DNA of 53,590 bases, taken from the IMG/VR virus record IMGVR_UViG_3300046804_003838, positions 1 through 53,590 of that record. The stretch is one strand, 5' to 3'. Below the pieces are notes generated by a model. That model searched no databases and had not been told where the DNA came from. It was given only the letters and a program-made list of their open reading frames with translations. The translations under genes and the position numbers were made by a program. Within the stretch, counting starts at the first letter, position 1, and each line of letters opens with the position of its first letter. Positions 48,476-53,590 of this stretch are shown here, in pieces. The DNA is from a virus.

Positions 48476-48630
48476 TTCAGCAAATTCCCCAGACTAAGAA
48501 TACTGGGAACCCACAGGCCCACAAAAATAGCCTGATGCTTATTTACGTCAGCATCTCCCAAGAACCATAGCGTAACACTAAAAACAAAACTACCAAAAGC
48601 CGCCAATAGAAAATAATTCTCACTCTTCAT
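48472..48630 (-). CDS. Two-pass small membrane protein, 52 aa
   Basis: Start set at 48630 (MKSENYFLLAAFGSFVFS), which removes a 47-base overlap with the preceding gene; the 48699 start is an alternative. Two hydrophobic segments (FLLAAFGSFVFSVTLWFLG; AIFVGLWVPSILSLGNLL). Confidence 0.5.
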   Translation of the reverse strand: MKSENYFLLAAFGSFVFSVTLWFLGDADVNKHQAIFVGLWVPSILSLGNLLK

Positions 48631-48652
48631 AAGTAAATCAACCTTTCTTAAT

Positions 48653-48835
48653 TTAAGTTCTAATTTCTCTGAGTATTTTTCGTGCCAACGCAGCACCACC
48701 CACTATCCTTCCTTCTGTATAATCGTCCAAACCATACCCAACGGTACTTTCTCTTTTCTTCTGTTTCTCTATTGCTTCAAGACACAATTTTTCCACAGTA
48801 AGTTTAAGTTGATCGTACTGTTTTGTATTTTTCAT
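48653..48835 (-). CDS. Small helical protein, 60 aa
   Basis: Lys/Gln/Glu-rich helix (YDQLKLTVEKLCLEAIEKQKKR). ATGA overlap with the preceding gene. No motif. Confidence 0.5.
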   Translation of the reverse strand: MKNTKQYDQLKLTVEKLCLEAIEKQKKRESTVGYGLDDYTEGRIVGGAALARKILREIRT

Positions 48836-49233
48836 TCTTGTACCATTTGTCCATCACGAACATTATAATAAACCACCTTACCAGATGATCTAATATATGC
48901 TCGTCCACCATCAATCATATTTCCGCTATGAAAACTTTTATAATCGTGATGAAATTGAGAATACTGTAAATCTCCATCATCATCTTCTACCATAGCAAAA
49001 GTTAGTTTTTCTACATCATCAGCATTACCAATATAAATTTTACCATCATGCACTCTTATAGAAAAGTATCTATTACCAAATGATGGATGAGGAGTTTCTC
49101 TATAAAAAATATCTGCTGGACTATCATCACTATTTAAATCGGTGGTGCAAACATAGGTGATTGGAACATTGTCTTTTTGAGAATAATGCTCAATTACTTT
49201 ATTAATATCGGTAATAGGAAAATGCCTAATCAT
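48832..49233 (-). CDS. Hypothetical protein, 133 aa
   Basis: Beta-rich with RYFSIRVHDGKIYIG and SSGKVVYYNVRDGQMV. No motif. Joined by ATGA overlaps on both sides. Confidence 0.5.
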   Translation of the reverse strand: MIRHFPITDINKVIEHYSQKDNVPITYVCTTDLNSDDSPADIFYRETPHPSFGNRYFSIRVHDGKIYIGNADDVEKLTFAMVEDDDGDLQYSQFHHDYKSFHSGNMIDGGRAYIRSSGKVVYYNVRDGQMVQE

Positions 49234-49346
49234 TTAATTTTATTGCTTCCTTTGATATATTTTGGAATATAGGGGCAATTTAAACATTTTCGCCCACAAC
49301 ATTCTCCTCTACTAATTAAAAATTCTCTAGTTAACGGTTGGCTCAT
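49230..49346 (-). CDS. Small cysteine protein (DUF5522-like), 38 aa
   Basis: Frame ATG 49346 to TGA 49230. Contains RGECCGRKCLNCPYIPKY, matching the DUF5522-type CCG..C..CPY block. The start lies inside the end of the upstream gene, the stop overlaps the next ATG. A metal-binding role is likely but unproven. Confidence 0.6.
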   Translation of the reverse strand: MSQPLTREFLISRGECCGRKCLNCPYIPKYIKGSNKIK

Positions 49347-49554
49347 CTTTGTATCCATCAAGTTTATAAACCTGAGTAAAAGTATCAAACAACTTATCAG
49401 TATGAAGTTTGAGCATAACTGCTAGACCATCAATAGCATTAACAATTTCGTCATTTGTCATACCAATTTCAAGAACTCCATAACTAATATCATTAAGAGT
49501 ATCGACAAAATGATAAGTCTGATTGATTTTATTTTCCAAATCGAAGCGATCCAT
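49327..49554 (-). CDS. Small hypothetical protein, 75 aa
   Basis: Start ATG 49554 with AAGGAG upstream. Helical, with LNDISYGVLEIGMTNDEIVNAIDGL. No motif. Promoter at 49573-49600. Confidence 0.55.
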   Translation of the reverse strand: MDRFDLENKINQTYHFVDTLNDISYGVLEIGMTNDEIVNAIDGLAVMLKLHTDKLFDTFTQVYKLDGYKDEPTVN

Positions 49555-49570
49555 AGTATCTCCTTTAGCC

Positions 49571-49810
49571 TCAGTATACCATACCATCGGCAATTGTCAA
49601 TCCTGCTCTTGATCTTTTTTCCAAATCTTTTACTTTGTCGTGAAGTAAACTAAATTGTTCTTCAGTAATAAGTTCTATAGTAATAAGTCTATTAATAGAA
49701 TCATTCATTACTTTTAGTCGTTCATTTTGAACATAAACTATATTAAAGAATAATCCTATACTAAAATATACTATAAGAATAAGACAGAAATTTATATTAT
49801 CTTTCTTCAT
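49571..49810 (-). CDS. Membrane-anchored small protein, 79 aa
   Basis: Hydrophobic N-terminal segment (INFCLILIVYFSIGLFFNIVYV) and a helical polar tail. The stop lies inside the promoter of the next gene. Unknown role. Confidence 0.5.
   Translation of the reverse strand: MKKDNINFCLILIVYFSIGLFFNIVYVQNERLKVMNDSINRLITIELITEEQFSLLHDKVKDLEKRSRAGLTIADGMVY
49573..49600 (-). promoter_or_regulatory. Sigma-70-like promoter before the small gene at 49327
   Basis: -35 TTGACA (49600-49595), 16-base spacer starting ATTGCCGATGGTATGG, -10 TATACT (49578-49573). Contains GCCGAT plus GATGG. It overlaps the 3' end of the upstream gene. Confidence 0.8.
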
Positions 49811-50015
49811 TTAAATTCACCGTTATTTCTACTCCATCAAATTCGGTCACATAATGACAGTCTTGTGGATATTGAGAAGGAATTTGTCTTTGAGTTAGTT
49901 TAAACTTTACGTCAAATATTCCACTAATCCCCTGAGAATCATAGAGTTGTTTAATCAACAAATCTTTTGTATCCTCAACAGTTAATGTTATATGTTTTTT
50001 ATTACTTATTTTCAT
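49797..50015 (-). CDS. Small hypothetical protein, 72 aa
   Basis: Beta-rich (DVKFKLTQRQIPSQYPQDCHYVTEFDGVEITV), no motif. Overlaps the FkbM gene by 4 bases. Confidence 0.5.
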   Translation of the reverse strand: MKISNKKHITLTVEDTKDLLIKQLYDSQGISGIFDVKFKLTQRQIPSQYPQDCHYVTEFDGVEITVNLNEER

Positions 50016-50671
50016 ATTTCCTCTTGTTTTATAAATTCAATATCCCAGCGATTCAGCCTATGTTGTTTATATCCATATTCTATTAAATAATTTGATATAT
50101 TATTTATATAATCTTGAGATCTATCTCCATGTTCTATTGTCATGAATTTAATATCAATCATTGAAAAATTGAATCCTTGTAATACTTCTAATTCTGCTCC
50201 CTCTACATCAAGACTCATATAGTCTATTGATAAGGGTAAATTATAATAATTTTCAATAATACTTGTAACTGTTTTAGACTGAACCGTTACTATTGATTTA
50301 CTTTCATTGAAATGATTAACAAAATGTTGTTGATTGTTATTTAGTTCTGCTACTCTTGATAAAAGATTCCCAGGTATTCCATTGAAGCAAGAATCTGATA
50401 CCTCTAGTTGTATCTCACCTTCAGATTTCCATGCCGCACAATTAACAATTACAGAGTTTGGTCTATTTAAAGATAATTTATTAATTAGATTTGGATTGGC
50501 TTCTATACATATTCCTTTCCAATCATAATGGAATTCTAGGGCAGCAGTATTACTATCCGTTATACCATCATTTGCACCTATATCTAAAAAAATACCATTC
50601 TTTTTATATTTAGATATGTTTTCAATATAATATTGATCTTGAGCTATTTGACTATAATACTGTTTACTCAT
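50012..50671 (-). CDS. FkbM-family SAM-dependent methyltransferase
   Basis: FLDIGANDGITDSNTAALEF is the SAM-binding loop; CIEANPNLINKL, IVNCAAWKSEGEI and LSIDYMSLDVEGAELEVLQGF are FkbM landmarks. O-methylates a sugar or polyketide-like substrate; in phages such enzymes decorate glycans. Overlaps the HAD gene by 8 bases, so both probably act on a surface polymer or sugar. Confidence 0.85.
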   Translation of the reverse strand: MSKQYYSQIAQDQYYIENISKYKKNGIFLDIGANDGITDSNTAALEFHYDWKGICIEANPNLINKLSLNRPNSVIVNCAAWKSEGEIQLEVSDSCFNGIPGNLLSRVAELNNNQQHFVNHFNESKSIVTVQSKTVTSIIENYYNLPLSIDYMSLDVEGAELEVLQGFNFSMIDIKFMTIEHGDRSQDYINNISNYLIEYGYKQHRLNRWDIEFIKQEEI

Positions 50672-51974
50672 TTATAATTTGTCCACGGTATGAGTTACTA
50701 AAAAAGTAGTTAGAAAATAATTTTCTATATAAATTAGGATCATCTAGAATCGCATTACACATTGATATATAATATTCTAAAAGATTTCTTTCTTTTACAA
50801 AACGAATAAATTCGTCAATAGTGTCATGTATAATTTTAATATATTCAATACTATTTTCATTTTCATTACGAACAAAAACACCATCTTTATAATCTATTAA
50901 TGTTCCGACAGTATCTCTATTGAGTAATTCTATATAATCATCCATTGTATGCTCACAAGAATATGACAATTGATCATATTTTGGGGCTGATTGATTATAA
51001 CACAAAAGATGAACTCTAGGCAACTTGCCTATAGCCTTTGTATACAAATCTCTACCAGACTTGAAAGCCCCATTTAAATCAATAATAATACTTTGATCTG
51101 TATAAATGTTTTTTACATATTCTATGTATTCTTCATTATGGTTTTGATTAATTAATCTACTATTTTCATAGATAACAGTATTTATTTCAGGGAAAAAACA
51201 GTAAAATAATTTTTGCAGCAAGCAACAATCTCTGGTAACGAATAAAATTTTATCTAGATTTTCTTTTTCTATGATGCTTCTAATTTGACAACAAAAAACA
51301 GATAAAATTAAAATATTTGATTTACATTGCTCATTATATAATTCGTATTCAAAAGTATGTTCGCAATAACTATTTTTAAGTCTGAACTCTCTAATTATAT
51401 TTGCTAAGTCTAAATGAATTTCATTTTCTAGTTTAGTAAATTGATGGGCAGAGGTATGAACTGTTTTTATTCCATACTGATTTGCCATATGAATATCAGA
51501 ATGTGGATTGTCACCTGTATGAATATTAATCTTATATTTTTCTAATAATTTTTGATAAATATATCCTTGATGTTTTCCATCCTTAGAAACATAAACTTCT
51601 GTATTTTTATTCAAGCCAACAGTTTTCAAGAAAAGTTTTAATGTATTTTCGTCTAGATACATATCAGATACTATTATATCTGAATCTTGGACTCTAGAAA
51701 TATTAGTTTGTATTGGTATAATATTTTCTAATTCTGTAAGTATCTCAATTTGTTTTATTCTTTCTTTTTCTTCCTCAGTAATATTTTCAATTCTTGCATA
51801 GTGATTATATATATCGTCTAAAGTCCCATTAGATGATATTTCCGCTCTAACTCTATTTGAAGCAAAATTTGATATTTGATATTTATATTCTATAATAGAA
51901 AAAATATCTATTGGTTTCTTTACTTTTCGTGTTAGTAGAGTATCGAATATGTCAAAAGAATTTACATTCTGCAT
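50664..51974 (-). CDS. HAD-superfamily protein, 436 aa
   Basis: HAD motifs: FDIFDTLLTR (motif I near residue 8), IIVSDMYLD (motif II), GDNPHSDIHMANQYG (motif IV). A long C-terminal region (from residue 200) is unlike simple phosphatases and contains LFVTRDCCLLQKLF, which resembles a second HAD-like unit. Proteins of this two-part layout occur in polysaccharide gene clusters. Pairs with FkbM. Confidence 0.75.
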   Translation of the reverse strand: MQNVNSFDIFDTLLTRKVKKPIDIFSIIEYKYQISNFASNRVRAEISSNGTLDDIYNHYARIENITEEEKERIKQIEILTELENIIPIQTNISRVQDSDIIVSDMYLDENTLKLFLKTVGLNKNTEVYVSKDGKHQGYIYQKLLEKYKINIHTGDNPHSDIHMANQYGIKTVHTSAHQFTKLENEIHLDLANIIREFRLKNSYCEHTFEYELYNEQCKSNILILSVFCCQIRSIIEKENLDKILFVTRDCCLLQKLFYCFFPEINTVIYENSRLINQNHNEEYIEYVKNIYTDQSIIIDLNGAFKSGRDLYTKAIGKLPRVHLLCYNQSAPKYDQLSYSCEHTMDDYIELLNRDTVGTLIDYKDGVFVRNENENSIEYIKIIHDTIDEFIRFVKERNLLEYYISMCNAILDDPNLYRKLFSNYFFSNSYRGQIINE

Positions 51975-51975
51975 T

Positions 51976-52119
51976 TTAGTTATTTGTTATTGTTTTTAAC
52001 TTTTTCTCTATATTATCTAATGTTTTAACAACAGCCCCACTAAGGGCATAGTCTTTTTTATATGATAGTAAGGCATCCAGTATCTTCCAAGCCTCATTTT
52101 TACTAATATCAATTTGCAT
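51976..52119 (-). CDS. Small hypothetical protein, 47 aa
   Basis: Frame ATG 52119 to TAA 51976, immediately before the HAD gene. Helical (SKNEAWKILDALLSYKKDYALSGAVVKTLD). Overlaps the upstream gene by 11 bases. Confidence 0.55.
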   Translation of the reverse strand: MQIDISKNEAWKILDALLSYKKDYALSGAVVKTLDNIEKKLKTITNN

Positions 52120-52450
52120 CTAAATTCTCCAAGTATCCTTGTGTTTGTGGTTCGCCGTATTCATCATAGGATGCTGTCATTTCGTTTCTGTGCCACTTTT
52201 TTACTTCTGCTAGTGCTTCCGTAAGACTATCAAAATAGTGGCTTCTGGACGGGCCTAGAACGTATGAATATATTTCAACTCCGGTAACTTTACATTCACA
52301 ATCTTTATCTTTCCAGTAGTCTCCAAAATCTAAACCAATATGTCCTTCACTAATTTTACAGTGGCCGTCACTGAACTCAAAATAATGGTCATATGCTTCT
52401 TTAAGAAGTTTTCGTATCTGTATTAGTTTTTCAAAATCTTTTGTGTTCAT
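52109..52450 (-). CDS. Hypothetical protein, 113 aa
   Basis: Mixed with IRKLLKEAYDHYFEFSDGHCKIS and a central GLDFGDYWKDKDCECK. No motif recognised. ATGA overlap with the preceding gene. Confidence 0.5.
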   Translation of the reverse strand: MNTKDFEKLIQIRKLLKEAYDHYFEFSDGHCKISEGHIGLDFGDYWKDKDCECKVTGVEIYSYVLGPSRSHYFDSLTEALAEVKKWHRNEMTASYDEYGEPQTQGYLENLDAN

Positions 52451-52614
52451 ACGAATAATCTGTCTTTTAGTAATTCTGAAATAGTTTTATTAATATTAAT
52501 TCCATTTACAATAATCTCTTTATCAGAATCATATTCATCAATTTCCATATATTTCATAGCATTATTGAAACACCAAAAGATAGCAAACTTTTGTTCAGTT
52601 GTTAGGTTCGTCAT
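52447..52614 (-). CDS. Small hypothetical protein, 55 aa
   Basis: Frame ATG 52614 to TGA 52447, ATGA overlap with the next gene. Acidic with FAIFWCFNNAMKYMEIDEYDSD. Unknown role. Confidence 0.55.
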   Translation of the reverse strand: MTNLTTEQKFAIFWCFNNAMKYMEIDEYDSDKEIIVNGININKTISELLKDRLFV

Positions 52615-52618
52615 TTGG

Positions 52619-53188
52619 TTACTTTATTTTTTCTGGATTAACTATTGCTTTCCATGATGCTATCATATTCCATGTATGGTCTGGTAATAATCTATAATGA
52701 AAGTAGTTTATATCAATAATTTTTCCTTCTTTTACTCTAATATCTGCTACTTTAAAATCCTCAAAAGTTTCTGGATTTTCTATTGGGCCACTTTCATATT
52801 TTCCATGCTCAACCCATGTTTGGGTAAGGTCTTTAACATTAAGATTAAGATTGCCTCTCATTACTGGCATGAAATAACCTTTGCGACCAACTGGCTGAAC
52901 AACATCACCATACATAACCCATTCATCGCAATATTCAAAATATTCTAACTCTATGCTTTTTATGGGAACAACTTCTGTGCGTCCCCAAGGATGAATACTT
53001 TCAACATTGCCAGTAATTTCTGTTGATGTTATTGTTTGTCGATCAACTGGTTTGGGTTTGATATTTTTTTTGATATTCTCTTTGTATCCAAAACCTAAAA
53101 CTACCCCTAACAGTATTAGAGATATGATTAAAAAAACTACTATTAATGTAAATATTAATTCCATTTTATTATCATCTCTCATAATCAT
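52619..53188 (-). CDS. Membrane-anchored hypothetical protein, 189 aa
   Basis: N-terminal membrane segment (LIFTLIVVFLIISLILLGVVLGF) near residue 10, then a beta-rich extracytoplasmic domain with SIELEYFEYCDEWVMYGDVVQPVG and NLNVKDLTQTWVEHGKYESGP. Start at 53188 overlaps the preceding stop as ATGA; ATG 53164 is an alternative. Unknown role. Confidence 0.55.
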   Translation of the reverse strand: MIMRDDNKMELIFTLIVVFLIISLILLGVVLGFGYKENIKKNIKPKPVDRQTITSTEITGNVESIHPWGRTEVVPIKSIELEYFEYCDEWVMYGDVVQPVGRKGYFMPVMRGNLNLNVKDLTQTWVEHGKYESGPIENPETFEDFKVADIRVKEGKIIDINYFHYRLLPDHTWNMIASWKAIVNPEKIK

Positions 53189-53427
53189 TGTTCTTCTAGT
53201 TCTTCTCCGGTATTATAGTCAAGTACGGGCTTTTTACAAGCCTCTAACATTCTTTCTAAACTCCATTGTAATGATTCAACATCATCTCCCGTAGGAAATG
53301 ATAGTCTACCAATATTAACAATATCTAGATTTTCATCAAGATATACATCATGAATTTCATAAGTAATATCAGTTTCGCCAAGAGGAATCTTGGTTACTTT
53401 TTTAATGACACGGTAATTCCAACTCAT
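53185..53427 (-). CDS. Small conserved protein (MSWNYRVIK type), 80 aa
   Basis: Starts MSWNYRVIKKVTK, a common opening of a small phage and bacterial protein family; the rest is beta then helical (ESLQWSLERMLEACKKPV). Function unknown. Four-base overlaps on both sides. Confidence 0.6.
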   Translation of the reverse strand: MSWNYRVIKKVTKIPLGETDITYEIHDVYLDENLDIVNIGRLSFPTGDDVESLQWSLERMLEACKKPVLDYNTGEELEEQ

Positions 53428-53590
53428 ATCATTCTTTCTACCTTTCCACTAGGCCCATTAATGATTTCCAATATTGCTCTCATATTCATGTCAACATCAT
53501 AAGCAAACTCAGCAAATTCACTATTGTGATAGTCTGCCTTGGAAGCAATTTCTTGTACATCTATAACAATAGTTTTAATATCGTTTATAT
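53424..53590 (-). CDS. Partial hypothetical protein, C-terminal 54 aa
   Basis: Frame open to the right window edge and ends TGA at 53424, overlapping the next start as ATGA. It contains IVIDVQEIASKADYHNSEF and ends GPSGKVERMI. Start lies outside the window. Confidence 0.5.
   Translation of the reverse strand, partial: INDIKTIVIDVQEIASKADYHNSEFAEFAYDVDMNMRAILEIINGPSGKVERMI

Noticed and set aside
1-53590. CRISPR array or long direct repeats
   Set aside because: No regularly spaced repeats of 20-40 bases were seen by reading; only short motif reuse in promoters.

Overview
The window looks like part of a large, AT-rich, strictly lytic-type DNA phage (or viral contig). Nearly every gene is on the minus strand, genes are packed end to end with 1-base and 4-base (ATGA) start/stop overlaps, and the set includes hallmark phage genes: a RecA/UvsX-like recombinase, PhoH, rIIA and rIIB homologues, ATP-dependent DNA ligase, ThyX, dCMP deaminase, a B12-type ribonucleotide reductase, endonuclease VII, a ClpP-like protease and a sigma-70-like factor. 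No integrase, lysogeny repressor, terminase, portal or recognisable major capsid gene is in the window. A gene for a DUF1559 pseudopilin-like protein, a family expanded in Planctomycetota and relatives, hints at a planctomycete-type host; this is inference.

Reading in transcription direction (right to left), 53.6-39 kb is an early/accessory region of many small genes: a FkbM methyltransferase and a HAD-like protein, the pseudopilin, an HExxH protein, ThyX, UvdE, a second deaminase and small zinc-ribbon proteins. 39.2-33 kb holds the RNA genes: tRNA-Ile(UAU), a complete tmRNA, and a tRNA-Leu(UAA) split by a 196-nt group I intron between U34 and A35. The window's only plus-strand gene, an HNH endonuclease, ends at the base next to this tRNA. 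DNA ligase, an HhH glycosylase-like protein and endonuclease VII lie in the same stretch. 31-27.4 kb is rIIA-rIIB, followed by a tRNA-like element with a good T-arm but no readable anticodon arm. 26.5-21 kb carries RuvB, an actin-like ATPase with a small membrane/coiled-coil partner, a secreted trypsin-like protease, a macro-domain protein, a nucleoside-deoxyribosyltransferase-like protein and a SET-domain protein. 21-17.3 kb holds glycosyltransferases and a GMP reductase. 17.3-11.5 kb contains probable virion-related proteins, a ferritin-like protein, the sigma factor, a ClpP-like protease, a DeoC-like protein lacking the Schiff-base lysine, and a small structural-like protein with its own intrinsic terminator. 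11.4-6.4 kb is a run of small membrane proteins around a papain-like protease. 6.3-0 kb is nucleotide metabolism and recombination.

The most distinctive regulatory feature is a family of about 14 near-consensus promoters (TTGACA, 16-17 bases, TATAAT-like), found mainly right of 23 kb. Many share a GCCGAT element inside the spacer, as if one regulator reads them. They precede rIIA, ligase, UvdE, tRNA-Leu, tRNA-Ile, the pseudopilin and many small genes. The left structural-like region lacks them and may depend on the phage sigma factor.

Genes were read by motif recognition only; no database search was possible, so fold-level calls are inference unless catalytic motifs are quoted.
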